DNA of 64,000 nt from Streptomyces sp. RPA4-2 (GTDB taxonomy: Bacteria; Actinomycetota; Actinomycetes; Streptomycetales; Streptomycetaceae), in the NCBI RefSeq assembly GCF_012273515.2, contig NZ_CP050975.2:7068001-7132000 (forward strand), read 5' to 3'. The notes below the pieces were generated by a model. That model worked only from the letters and a program-made list of their open reading frames with translations, was not told the origin of the DNA and did no database searches. Position numbers and translations under genes: made by a program. Positions 26,062 through 34,196 of this stretch are shown here, piece after piece; the stretch's first letter is position 1, and each line of letters begins with the position of its first letter.

Positions 26062-26877
26062 TCAGGCGTTCGGGCCGGAGCTCGCCAGGGCCTCCGACAG
26101 CTCCACGGCGACCTGCTGCAACACGGGCACGATCTTCTCCGTGGCCGCGTCGGTGACACGGCCCGCGGGGCCGGAGATCGAGATGGCGGCGGCGGTGGGG
26201 GAGTCGGGGACGGAGACGGCGAGGCAACGGACGCCGATCTCCTGCTCGTTGTCGTCGACCGCGTAGCCGAGCCGGCGCACCTCCTCCAGCGCGGTGAGGA
26301 AACCGTCCGGCGTGGTGATCGTCTTCTCCGTCGCGGCGGGCATGCCGGTACGGGCGAGGAGCGCGCGCACCTCGTCCGCCGGGGTGTTCGCGAGCAGTGC
26401 CTTGCCCACGCCCGTGGAGTGCGGCAGCACCCGGCGGCCCACCTCGGTGAACATGCGCATCGAGTGCTTGGACGGCACCTGCGCCACGTAGACGATCTCG
26501 TCCCCGTCGAGCAGCGCCATGTTCGCCGTCTCTCCGGTCTCCTCGACCAGTCGCGCGAGGTAGGGGCGGGCCCAGGTGCCGAGCAGCCGGGACGCGGACT
26601 CGCCGAGCCGGATCAGCCGGGGGCCGAGCGCGTACCGGCGGTTCGGCTGCTGGCGTACGTAACCGCAGACCACCAGCGTGCGCATCAGCCGGTGGATGGT
26701 GGGCAGCGGCAGCCCGCTGCTGGCGGAGAGCTCGCTCAGGCCGACCTCGCCGCCGGCGTCAGCCATGCGTTCGAGCAGATCGAAGGCGCGCTCGAGGGAC
26801 TGGACACCGCCGCTCGGCGCGGATGACTTGGCGGAGGCGTTTTGCGCTGGGGCGTCGCTGGCGCGGGACGTCGGCAC
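26062..26877 (-). CDS. allR: IclR-family regulator, AllR-like
   Basis: A 271-residue IclR-type repressor with a winged helix at about residues 25-90 (VQSLERAFDLLERM, LSELSASSGLPLPTIHRLMRTL) and the IclR effector domain from SASRLLGTWARPYLARLVEETGETANMALL to ISISGPAGRVTDA. It is divergent from allantoinase, across a region holding two TTCC-N7-GGAA palindromes, one near each gene. In S. coelicolor, as I recall, AllR of this family represses allantoinase, allantoicase and a malate synthase; the operator pattern here supports the same regulon. The effector is presumably allantoin or allantoate. The gene name rests on context plus family. Confidence 0.85.
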   Translation of the reverse strand: MPTSRASDAPAQNASAKSSAPSGGVQSLERAFDLLERMADAGGEVGLSELSASSGLPLPTIHRLMRTLVVCGYVRQQPNRRYALGPRLIRLGESASRLLGTWARPYLARLVEETGETANMALLDGDEIVYVAQVPSKHSMRMFTEVGRRVLPHSTGVGKALLANTPADEVRALLARTGMPAATEKTITTPDGFLTALEEVRRLGYAVDDNEQEIGVRCLAVSVPDSPTAAAISISGPAGRVTDAATEKIVPVLQQVAVELSEALASSGPNA

Positions 26878-26978
26878 GGCGCGGTCCTTTCGAGGCTGAC
26901 AGGCAGTGATGCAGCCTACCCGGGTGTCGGTTGACTCCTCCGTGGCGCATGACTACGTTCTGCTGTGCGGAAGTGTAT

Positions 26979-26993
26979 TTCCATTCTGTGGAA
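26979..26993. promoter_or_regulatory. AllR-type operator upstream of the IclR gene
   Basis: TTCC-ATTCTGT-GGAA; with flanks the site reads TTTCCATTCTGTGGAAA, a perfect 6-bp inverted repeat with a 5-base centre. It lies 102 bases upstream of the IclR start and suggests autoregulation. Confidence 0.65.
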
Positions 26994-27002
26994 ACATCCA
27001 GG

Positions 27003-27047
27003 GAGTGCGTACCCGCGGTGGAGGAGAGTGCGTACCCGCGGTGGAGG
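27003..27047. repeat. Pair of 22-bp direct repeats in the allR-allB promoter region
   Basis: GAGTGCGTACCCGCGGTGGAGG occurs at 27003-27024 and again at 27026-27047, with a 23-bp period. It lies between the two AllR-type operators. Confidence 0.8.
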
Positions 27048-27091
27048 GTGGAGTGTGCTCTTGACGGCGGGAGGGCGGGAGTGAAGACTCC

Positions 27092-27108
27092 TTCAACAGA
27101 ACGTTGAA
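27092..27108. promoter_or_regulatory. Second palindrome beside the allantoinase operator
   Basis: TTCAAC-AGAAC-GTTGAA, a perfect 6-bp inverted repeat that ends one base before the TTCC-N7-GGAA site. It may be a half-conserved second AllR site or a site for another regulator. Confidence 0.45.
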
Positions 27109-27123
27109 TTCCGTTACGTGGAA
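27109..27123. promoter_or_regulatory. AllR-type operator upstream of allantoinase
   Basis: TTCC-GTTACGT-GGAA, 48 bases before the GTG start of allantoinase. It matches the layout of the sites at 23078 and 26979. Confidence 0.65.
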
Positions 27124-27170
27124 GTAAACAGCGGTATCGGAAGGCGACAGCGGCGGCGAGAGGGGTCCGG

Positions 27171-28520
27171 GTGTCCGAGGTCGGAGAGATCGAACTGGTG
27201 CTGCGCTCGACGCGTGTCATCACTCCCGAGGGAACACGCGCCGCGTCGGTCGCGGTCGCCGGGGGCAGGATCACGGCCGTGCTCGCCCACGATGCCGAGG
27301 TGCCGCCCGGCGCGCGTCTGGAGGACTTCGGCGACGACGTCCTGCTTCCCGGTCTCGTCGACACCCACGTGCACGTCAACGATCCCGGCCGCACGGAGTG
27401 GGAGGGCTTCTGGACGGCCACGCGCGCCGCCGCGGCCGGCGGCATCACCACGATCGTCGACATGCCGCTCAACTCCCTCCCGCCGACGACGACGGTCGAC
27501 CACCTCCGTACGAAGCAGGACGTCGCGCGTTCCAAGGCGCACATCGACGTCGGGTTCTGGGGCGGCGCGCTGCCCGACAACGTCAAGGACCTGCGCCCCC
27601 TGCACGACGCCGGCGTGTTCGGCTTCAAGGCCTTCCTGTCGCCGTCCGGCGTGGACGAGTTCCCGGAGCTCGACCAGGACCGGCTCGCCCGGTCCCTCGC
27701 CGAGATCTCGGGGTTCGGCGGCCTGCTGATCGTGCACGCCGAGGACCCGCACCACCTGGACGCCGCCCCTCACCAGGGCGGCAGGCGGTACGCGGACTTC
27801 CTCGCCTCACGCCCGCGCGACGCGGAGAACACCGCCATCGAGAACCTGATCGCGCAGGCCCGGCGCCTCGACGCGCGCGTGCACGTACTGCACCTGTCGT
27901 CCTCCGACGCGCTGCCCCTGATCGCCGCGGCGAAGGCCGAGGGCGTCCGGCTCACCGTGGAGACCTGCCCGCACTACCTCACGCTCACCGCCGAGGAAGT
28001 CCCGGACGGCGCCTCCGAGTTCAAGTGCTGCCCGCCCATCCGCGAGGCCGCCAACCAGGACCTGCTGTGGCAGGCGCTGGCCGACGGCACGATCGACTGT
28101 GTCGTCACCGACCACTCGCCGTCGACGGCCGACCTGAAGACGGACGACTTCGCGACCGCCTGGGGCGGTATCTCCGGGCTGCAGCTGAGCCTGCCGGCCA
28201 TCTGGACCGAGGCCCGCAGGCGTGGCCACGGCCTGGAGGACGTCGTCCGCTGGATGTCCACCCGTACGGCGCGGCTGGTCGGCCTCGACCACCGCAAGGG
28301 GGCCATCCGGGCGGGCCACGACGCCGACTTCGCCGTCCTCGCGCCCGACGAGACGTTCACCGTCGACCCCGCCGCGCTGGAACACCGCAACCGGGTCACG
28401 GCCTATGCGGGCAGGACCCTCACCGGGGTCGTGAAGTCCACCTGGCTGCGCGGCGAACGCGTCATGTCCGAGGGCCGGTTCACCGAGCCGGCGGGTGAAC
28501 TCCTCTCACGGCGCCCGTAG
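27171..28520 (+). CDS. allB: Allantoinase
   Basis: A 449-residue dihydroorotase-fold amidohydrolase that opens allantoin to allantoate. The binuclear metal site is visible: [17 protein letters not shown] (His66, His68), the carboxylated lysine Lys153 in [25 protein letters not shown], and the late VVTDHSPS aspartate. Length matches bacterial AllB (~450). The GTG start is used with a GA-rich ribosome site about 6 bases upstream. It is followed after 118 bp by allantoicase and preceded by an AllR-type operator. The pair would convert allantoin to ureidoglycolate and urea as a nitrogen source. Confidence 0.96.
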   Translation: MSEVGEIELVLRSTRVITPEGTRAASVAVAGGRITAVLAHDAEVPPGARLEDFGDDVLLPGLVDTHVHVNDPGRTEWEGFWTATRAAAAGGITTIVDMPLNSLPPTTTVDHLRTKQDVARSKAHIDVGFWGGALPDNVKDLRPLHDAGVFGFKAFLSPSGVDEFPELDQDRLARSLAEISGFGGLLIVHAEDPHHLDAAPHQGGRRYADFLASRPRDAENTAIENLIAQARRLDARVHVLHLSSSDALPLIAAAKAEGVRLTVETCPHYLTLTAEEVPDGASEFKCCPPIREAANQDLLWQALADGTIDCVVTDHSPSTADLKTDDFATAWGGISGLQLSLPAIWTEARRRGHGLEDVVRWMSTRTARLVGLDHRKGAIRAGHDADFAVLAPDETFTVDPAALEHRNRVTAYAGRTLTGVVKSTWLRGERVMSEGRFTEPAGELLSRRP

Positions 28521-28638
28521 CCCCCGTAGCTCCTGTGGCCGTCCGCGGCCACGAGGCGTACCCGCACCCGTTGTACCGGCACCCGCACCCGCACGTGCGC
28601 CCGCACCGGCCGACTCCCGAAAGGCAGACCTGATCATC

Positions 28639-29754
28639 GTGACGGCGATTCCCCGCTTCACCGGCGACGCGAACCCCTACGGCGGCGGCGACCCGTACGC
28701 CGACTACCGCACCGCCGAGTTCCCGTTCGCGCGGGACGCCGACCTCGCGGACCGGCGGCTCGGCGCGGGTGTCGTCGCCGCCAACGACGAGTTCTTCGCC
28801 GAGCGGGAGAACCTCCTTGTCCCCGGGCGCGCCGAGTTCGACCCCGAGCACTTCGGCCACAAGGGCAAGATCATGGACGGCTGGGAGACCCGGCGCAGGC
28901 GCGGCGCCTCGGCCGACCACCCGTGGCCGACGGCAGAGGACCACGACTGGGCGCTGGTCCGCCTCGGCGCGCCCGGCGTGATCCACGGCATCGTCGTCGA
29001 CACGGCCCACTTCCGCGGCAACTACCCGCAGGCGGTGTCGGTCGAGGGCGTGTCGATGCCCGGCTCCCCGTCGCCGCGCGAGCTGCTGGCGGACGACGTG
29101 AAGTGGACGACCCTCGTCCCGCGCACGGCGGTCGGCGGCCACGCGGCGAACGGATTCGCCGTCGACGTCGAACAGCGCTTCACGCACCTGCGCGTCAACC
29201 AGCACCCCGACGGCGGCATCGCACGCCTGCGGGTCCACGGCGAGGTCGTCCCCGACCCGGCGTGGCTCTCCGCGCTCGGCACCTTCGACGTCGTCGCCCT
29301 GGAGAACGGCGGCCGGGCCGAGGACGCCTCCGACCGCTTCTACTCGCCCGCCACCAACACCATCCAGCCGGGGCGTTCCCGCAAGATGGACGACGGCTGG
29401 GAGACGCGCCGCCGCCGTGACACCGGGCACGACTGGATCCGCTACCGGCTCGTGGCCCGGTCCGAGATCCGCGCCCTGGAGATCGACACGGCCTACCTGA
29501 AGGGCAACAGCGCGGGCTGGGCGTCGGTGTCGGTGCGCGACGGCGAGGACGGCGAGTGGAGGGAGATCCTCCCGCGTACCCGCCTCCAGCCCGACACCAA
29601 CCATCGCTTCACCCTCACCGCGCCCGCCGTCGGCACCCACGCGCGCGTGGACATCTTCCCGGACGGCGGCATCTCCCGGCTGCGGCTGTTCGGCTCGCTG
29701 ACGCAGGACGGGGCGGCCGGTCTGGAGGCCAGGCACCAGGAGCTCGGGGGCTGA
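28639..29754 (+). CDS. alc: Allantoicase
   Basis: A 371-residue allantoicase, hydrolysing allantoate to ureidoglycolate and urea. The protein is built from two similar halves: FGHKGKIMDGWETRRRR near residue 75 is echoed by SRKMDDGWETRRRRD near residue 250, and LRVNQHPDGGIARLRVHG by VDIFPDGGISRLRLFG. This internal repeat is a family trait. The frame extends upstream through a Pro/Ala-rich stretch to 28495, but that overlaps allantoinase and is low complexity; the GTG at 28639 gives the standard N-terminus (TAIPRFTGDANPYGGGDPYA). It follows allantoinase and is probably co-transcribed. Confidence 0.93.
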   Translation: MTAIPRFTGDANPYGGGDPYADYRTAEFPFARDADLADRRLGAGVVAANDEFFAERENLLVPGRAEFDPEHFGHKGKIMDGWETRRRRGASADHPWPTAEDHDWALVRLGAPGVIHGIVVDTAHFRGNYPQAVSVEGVSMPGSPSPRELLADDVKWTTLVPRTAVGGHAANGFAVDVEQRFTHLRVNQHPDGGIARLRVHGEVVPDPAWLSALGTFDVVALENGGRAEDASDRFYSPATNTIQPGRSRKMDDGWETRRRRDTGHDWIRYRLVARSEIRALEIDTAYLKGNSAGWASVSVRDGEDGEWREILPRTRLQPDTNHRFTLTAPAVGTHARVDIFPDGGISRLRLFGSLTQDGAAGLEARHQELGG

Positions 29755-29763
29755 CTCCGCGCC

Positions 29764-29795
29764 GTGCGGCGCCGTGCCCGTGCGCGGCGCCGCAC
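29764..29795. terminator. Bidirectional terminator between allantoicase and CorA
   Basis: A perfect 11-bp stem GTGCGGCGCCG / CGGCGCCGCAC with a 10-base loop, between two convergent stop codons. Confidence 0.7.
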
Positions 29796-29823
29796 TCGGC
29801 GCGCGGGGCCTCGCGGGCGGGCG

Positions 29824-30831
29824 TCAGGGCCGGTCGTCGGCGGCGTCGCGGGAACGGCTCTCCCTGAGCTGCCGCCAGTGCGTGCGATAGAGCACGTAGT
29901 AGAGCGCGGCGACCACGGAAGCGGCCTGCAGTCCCAGCCCGAGCGCCAGGAAGGAGTCCTCGCTCGAAAGGCGGTTGGTCAGGAAGCTGAAGTTCATGCC
30001 GAAGAACCCGGTCAGGAACGACAGCGGCAGGAAGATCATCGAGACGACGGTCAGTCTGTTGATCACGAGGTTCTGCTGATCGGCGACGATCGACGCGTAA
30101 CTGCCCGCCGCCCGGCGGGTCGCGTCCCGCAGCGACTCGATCTCCAGCAGCACCAGCTGCACCGTGTGCTCGTGCAAGGTGTTCATCGCCCGCCGCTCCT
30201 CCGGGATGCCGTGAGCGGTCATCCTCCGGCGGACGAGGATCTCCTGGACGACCGAGGCGTAGGGCAGGAACGCGCGGTGCAGGTGGGCCGCGCGCCGCCG
30301 CAGCCGGGCCAGCGCCTGGGCGTGCTGCGGCTGCCGCTCCTCGAACATCGCCTCCTCCAGGTCCTCGACCTCCAGGTGAGCCGCGGTGACGGCCCGGCGG
30401 AAGCTCTCCAGGACGCCCTGCAGGATCAGATAGAGGGCGGTGACCGAGTCGACGGGGCGGTCGTGCCGCAGCCGCTCGACGAAGGTGTCGATCAGTTCCA
30501 CGGGCCCGCGGTGGACCGTGATCACGTGTTCCTCGTCGGCGTGGATCTGGACGTAGACGATCCGGTCGCCGCAGACCACGGGGACGATGCCCGCGGCCGT
30601 GCCCTCGTGGAAGTCGGCGCGCGTGTGCTCCTCCTGTTCGCCGAGCCACTCCCAGATCTCGTCGTCCAGTCCGAGCCGACGCGACAGGGGCCGGTCGTCG
30701 TCAGGTGGGGGCTCCTCGCCCAGATCGATGTCCACGATCACGAAACCGGAGGCCGTCAGACGCTCGCGGGCCCCCTGAAGGTCCGTGCGCACGACGACGC
30801 CCTCCGGCATCGACACCACCGATACGATCAT
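29824..30831 (-). CDS. CorA-like magnesium/divalent cation transporter
   Basis: A 335-residue CorA-superfamily channel. A long cytoplasmic N-terminal domain is followed by extended helices (residues ~160-260, e.g. EVEDLEEAMFEERQPQHAQALARLRRR) and two C-terminal membrane helices; the first ends in the family GMN motif (FLTGFFGMNFSFL) and the second is LALGLGLQAASVVAALYYVLY. It forms a pentameric channel for Mg2+, Co2+ or related ions. It converges on allantoicase, with a terminator between, and has no functional link to that gene. Whether Mg2+ or Zn2+ is the main ion cannot be told. Confidence 0.9.
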   Translation of the reverse strand: MIVSVVSMPEGVVVRTDLQGARERLTASGFVIVDIDLGEEPPPDDDRPLSRRLGLDDEIWEWLGEQEEHTRADFHEGTAAGIVPVVCGDRIVYVQIHADEEHVITVHRGPVELIDTFVERLRHDRPVDSVTALYLILQGVLESFRRAVTAAHLEVEDLEEAMFEERQPQHAQALARLRRRAAHLHRAFLPYASVVQEILVRRRMTAHGIPEERRAMNTLHEHTVQLVLLEIESLRDATRRAAGSYASIVADQQNLVINRLTVVSMIFLPLSFLTGFFGMNFSFLTNRLSSEDSFLALGLGLQAASVVAALYYVLYRTHWRQLRESRSRDAADDRP

Positions 30832-31068
30832 CGTCCCTCACCGTGGATGACGTGTCCGATCGCGACGCAGGACGCCCCGGCATGTGCAAACTGCAACGTC
30901 GACCGCACACTACCGCCGAAGGCGCCGCGCGCGGCCGACCGGGGAATCTGCCGTGTCCCCGGGAAAGGTGTAGCCCTCACGCGTTCCCGTCGGTACGGTG
31001 ATCGTCCCCCCCCCGTGCGAGCCGGTGCCGTCTCCACGCCCGCGCCCGCCCCGCTGGAGACCGCTCCC

Positions 31069-31974
31069 ATGTCGACGATCGCCGTACCAGGCGCGCTCGC
31101 GCCCCGCCGCGCCTGGCTCACGGACCTGCCGCTGCTGCTCGTCGCGGCGGTGTGGGGAGCCAGTTATCTCGCGGCCAAGGACGTCACCACCGCGCGGACG
31201 GTGATCGCCGTACTGGTGCTGCGCTTCGCCGTCGCACTGCCGGTACTGGTGGCGGTGGGATGGCGTTCCCTGCGCGCGCTGAGCGCCGCGCAGTGGCGCG
31301 GGGCCGCGACACTGGGCCTGATCCTGAGCGGGATCTTCCTGTTGGAGACCTACGGCGTCGTGCACACCTCGGCGACCAACGCGGGCCTCGTCATCAGCCT
31401 CACCATGATCTTCACGCCGCTCGCCGAGGCGGCCGTGACCCGTGTCCGGCCCGCCCGCTCCTTCCTCGCCGCGGCCGGAGTCTCCGTACTCGGCGTGGTC
31501 CTGCTGACCCAGAGCGGTGGCTTCACCCGCCCCTCGCCGGGCGATCTGCTGATGCTGCTCGCGGCCGCCGCCCGGACCGTGCACGTACTCGTCATGTCCC
31601 GCAGCAAGGCCGTCCGCGGCGCCGGCGCGCTGCCGCTGACCACGGTGCAACTGGGCACCGCGGTCCTCGTGTTCGCGCTGCTGTCGGCCGGCGCCGACAC
31701 CACGCCCTGGGCCACGGCCGCGGACTTCGGGGCGCGGGAGTGGGCCGGGCTGCTGTTCCTCGCCGTGTTCTGCACGCTCTTCGCCTTCTTCGTACAGATG
31801 TGGGCCGTGCGCCGGACCTCGCCGTCCCGGGTCGGTCTGCTGCTCGGCACCGAGCCGCTGTGGGCCGCGGCCGCGGGCATCGCGCTCGGCGGTGAACGAC
31901 TGGGCGCGGCGGGGCTGGTGGGCGGCGTTCTCGTGATCGCGGGGACCGTGTGGGGACGCCGGGCGGCAGGTTAA
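31069..31974 (+). CDS. DMT-superfamily (EamA) transporter
   Basis: A 301-residue membrane protein with ten predicted helices in two EamA repeats. The first repeat begins LLLVAAVWGASYLAAKDVTT and the second around SPGDLLMLLAAAARTVHVLVM; TSATNAGLVISLTMIFTPLAEA and TSPSRVGLLLGTEPLWAA are the repeat-specific conserved loops. Members export amino acids or metabolites. The open frame runs far upstream, but the ATG at 31069 has GGAG 9 bases upstream and starts the homologous region. The neighbouring CorA gene is divergent across a 237-bp gap. Substrate unknown. Confidence 0.88.
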   Translation: MSTIAVPGALAPRRAWLTDLPLLLVAAVWGASYLAAKDVTTARTVIAVLVLRFAVALPVLVAVGWRSLRALSAAQWRGAATLGLILSGIFLLETYGVVHTSATNAGLVISLTMIFTPLAEAAVTRVRPARSFLAAAGVSVLGVVLLTQSGGFTRPSPGDLLMLLAAAARTVHVLVMSRSKAVRGAGALPLTTVQLGTAVLVFALLSAGADTTPWATAADFGAREWAGLLFLAVFCTLFAFFVQMWAVRRTSPSRVGLLLGTEPLWAAAAGIALGGERLGAAGLVGGVLVIAGTVWGRRAAG

Positions 31975-32023
31975 CTCGCGGAAAACTCATCGGACGCGGC
32001 GGGAGAAATCATCGACCTTGGCA

Positions 32024-32054
32024 TTGACATGTCAAGGTCTACGCGCGTCATTCT
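32024..32054 (+). promoter_or_regulatory. Probable promoter of the RNase gene, with embedded palindrome
   Basis: TTGACA (32024-32029) as -35 and CATTCT (32049-32054) as -10, spacer 19. The start would fall near the ATG at 32061, giving a leaderless or nearly leaderless message. The -35 lies inside the perfect palindrome TTGACATGTCAA (32024-32035), with outer ACCTTG/CAAGGT arms, so a repressor may bind there. Confidence 0.5.
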
Positions 32055-32060
32055 AGGGTC

Positions 32061-32453
32061 ATGAGATTCCCCCCACGAATCACTCGCATCGGTTCCCTGG
32101 TCGCTCTCATGTCCGCGCTGCTCATCGGCGGGAGCGCGGTCGTCCCCGCCAACGCCGCGGCGACCGCCGTGGGCAGCATCTGCTACGGCAAGCTGCCTTC
32201 GCAGGCCTACGACACGCTGGACCTGATCGCGTCCGGAGGCCCCTTCCCGTACTCGCAGGACGGGGTCGTCTTCCAGAACCGCGAGGGCGTCCTGCCCAGT
32301 CAGTCCACCGGCTACTACCACGAGTACACCGTCATCACGCCGGGCTCCCCGACGCGTGGCGCCAAGCGCATCGTGACCGGCAAGAAGACGCGGGAGGACT
32401 ACTACACCTCGGACCACTACGTCACGTTCAACCTGATCAACTTCGGCTGCTGA
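32061..32453 (+). CDS. Secreted guanyl-specific ribonuclease (RNase Sa type)
   Basis: A 130-residue preprotein: a signal peptide of about 33 residues ending PANAAA, then a ~97-residue mature RNase of the Sa/barnase family that cuts RNA after guanosine outside the cell. The RNase Sa hallmarks are intact: GPFPYSQDGVVFQNRE (guanine-binding loop), catalytic Glu88 in GYYHEYTV, Arg103 in AKRIVTG, His119 in SDHYVTF, and the disulfide pair Cys41/Cys130. Length equals that of RNase Sa. No barstar-like inhibitor gene is nearby. The lack of a clear ribosome site and the position of the -10 suggest leaderless translation. Confidence 0.95.
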   Translation: MRFPPRITRIGSLVALMSALLIGGSAVVPANAAATAVGSICYGKLPSQAYDTLDLIASGGPFPYSQDGVVFQNREGVLPSQSTGYYHEYTVITPGSPTRGAKRIVTGKKTREDYYTSDHYVTFNLINFGC

Positions 32454-32474
32454 ATCCGAGGGTGACCCGGTTCA

Positions 32475-32509
32475 CCGGAGGTCCGGTCCGTGTTCAGCCG
32501 GACCCCCGG
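32475..32509. terminator. Hairpin between the RNase gene and the convergent small gene
   Basis: CCGGAGGTCCGG pairs with CCGGACCCCCGG (12 bp, one mismatch) across an 11-base loop. It starts 22 bases after the RNase stop and could terminate both strands. Confidence 0.6.
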
Positions 32510-32713
32510 CTCCCGGCGGCGGCGAACGGCGCGCCCGCGAGGACGACGAGCGCGACGCTCGTGCAGCTCTCGTAACCGTCGAGGACACCGAGCCGCTCTA
32601 CGGGGCCCCACCCTCGTAGGCGGCCGGTCGCCCCGTGCACCAGGCCGGAGAGCGCCCCGCACCAGCGCGACGACGCCCAGCGCCTCCAGGAACCGCTTCA
32701 CCGTTCGCTTCAT
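32494..32713 (-). pseudogene. Small membrane protein gene with a +1 frameshift
   Basis: From the ATG at 32713 the frame reads MKRTVKRFLEALGVVALV, a membrane-type helix, then turns into Arg-rich nonsense. Shifting by one base near 32655-32662 restores GALSGLVHGATGRLRGWGP, then VERLGVLDGYESCTSVALVV and a final hydrophobic helix ending before a TGA at 32496. Together these form a typical ~72-residue two-helix protein. Total length (220 bases) is one base too long for a single frame. Either the gene is inactivated or one base is a sequencing error in the CCCC run. I do not recall a function for such proteins. Confidence 0.6.
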
Positions 32714-32891
32714 GGCAGGACCCTCGCCCCGCGGACCCCCCACCTTCATCGGCCGCGGGGCGAGGCACGTCCGTCGGGAGTTCCGTGCCGGGGCGTGGAG
32801 GAGGGACGAAAGTCCTCGCCTTTGCGACTTTGGTCGGAGATGGCGGACGGGGAGAGGTCACGGCGGATCCGACTGCGTAGATTTGTCGACC

Positions 32892-34196
32892 GTGAGTGCT
32901 GACCTGCCGCCGCGCATACCGGGGAACCTGTCCGCGCCGGGTCTGCCGGTGTCCCCCGCCCTGCTCCTGCCCGGGCGGCGCTGGCTGCTGCCCTCGGCGG
33001 TGGCCGCCGAGCTCGATCCCGGACGGACCGGGAGGGGTGGGCGGCCCCGGCGCACCGTGCGCGACTGGATCGTCGACTTCGCATGGTTTCTGCTGGCCGT
33101 CGTCATCGGAGCGCTCGCCGCGGACACGCTGACGGGTGACCCGAACGTCCCGCACGGTCTGGCCGTCGCCGACCAGTGGATCGGCGGGCTCGCCTGCGCC
33201 GCGGTCTGGCTGCGCCGGCGCTGGCCGCTGGGGCTGGCCGTGGCGATGATCCCCGTCGGAATGGTGTCGAACACCGCGGGCGGCGCCGGGCTGGTCGCCC
33301 TGTTCACCCTCGCCGTGCACCGGCCGTTCCCGTACGTGGCCTGGATCGCCGGCAGCCAGCTCGCGCTGCTCCCCGCCTACTTCTGGCTGCGGCCCGACCC
33401 CGATCTGCCGTACCTCGCCGCGGTGCTGGTCACCGCGCTGCTGACCGCCGCGGTGGTCGGCTGGGGCATGTTCGTACGGTCCAAGCGGCAGCTCGTGCTG
33501 AGCCTGCGGGACCGGGCGCGGCGGGCCGAGACGGAGGCCGCGCTGCGGGCCGAGCAGGCGCAGCAGCTGGCCCGGGAGGCCATCGCGCGCGAGATGCACG
33601 ACGTGCTGGCCCACCGGCTGACGCTGCTGAGCGTGCACGCGGGGGCGCTCGAGTTCCGGCCGGACGCGCCACGCGAGGAGGTCGCGCGGGCCGCCGGGGT
33701 GATCCGGGAGAGCGCGCACGAGGCGCTGGAGGACCTGCGGGAGATCATCGGCGTGCTGCGCGCGGGGGACGCCGACGACGCGGGGCGGCCGCAGCCGACG
33801 CTCGCGGCGCTCGACGCGTTGGTCGCGCAGTCGCGGGAGGCGGGTATGAAGGTGGTCCTCGATCTGGTCGTCGCCGATCCCGCGGGTGTGCCGGCCTCCG
33901 TCGGCCGCACCGCGTACCGCATCGCCCAGGAAGGGCTGACCAACGCGCGCAAGCACGCGCCGGGCGCGGAGGTCACCGTCCGTGTCTCGGGTGGGTTCGG
34001 GGACGGTCTGACCGTGTCCGTGCGCAACCCGGCGCCGCCGGGGGAGGTGCCGCACGTGCCGGGGTCCGGGCAGGGGCTGATCGGACTGACCGAGCGTGCC
34101 GCCCTCGCGGGTGGGCGGTTGTCGCACGGGGTGGAGGGGACGGGGGGTTCGAGGTGCTGGCGTGGTTGCCTTGGGGCGGGTGAGGGGTGTCCCTGA
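32892..34196 (+). CDS. Two-component sensor histidine kinase (NarL-partner type), C-terminus frameshifted
   Basis: A 434-residue kinase with four or five membrane segments in the first ~200 residues (e.g. WIVDFAWFLLAVVIGALAA, YLAAVLVTALLTAAVVGWGM), a HisKA_3 dimerisation domain (REAIAREMHDVLAHRLTLLS, phospho-His in EMHD), and a HATPase domain (QEGLTNARKHAPG, GSGQGLIGLTERA). The GTG at 32892 lacks a strong ribosome site. The last ~20 residues read SRCWRGCLGAGEGCP, unlike the family ending; one extra G in the run at 34136-34139 would give GDGGFEVLAWLPWGG and a stop at 34183. The matching response regulator lies 1.5 kb downstream beyond a reversed reductase gene. Confidence 0.88.
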   Translation: MSADLPPRIPGNLSAPGLPVSPALLLPGRRWLLPSAVAAELDPGRTGRGGRPRRTVRDWIVDFAWFLLAVVIGALAADTLTGDPNVPHGLAVADQWIGGLACAAVWLRRRWPLGLAVAMIPVGMVSNTAGGAGLVALFTLAVHRPFPYVAWIAGSQLALLPAYFWLRPDPDLPYLAAVLVTALLTAAVVGWGMFVRSKRQLVLSLRDRARRAETEAALRAEQAQQLAREAIAREMHDVLAHRLTLLSVHAGALEFRPDAPREEVARAAGVIRESAHEALEDLREIIGVLRAGDADDAGRPQPTLAALDALVAQSREAGMKVVLDLVVADPAGVPASVGRTAYRIAQEGLTNARKHAPGAEVTVRVSGGFGDGLTVSVRNPAPPGEVPHVPGSGQGLIGLTERAALAGGRLSHGVEGTGGSRCWRGCLGAGEGCP

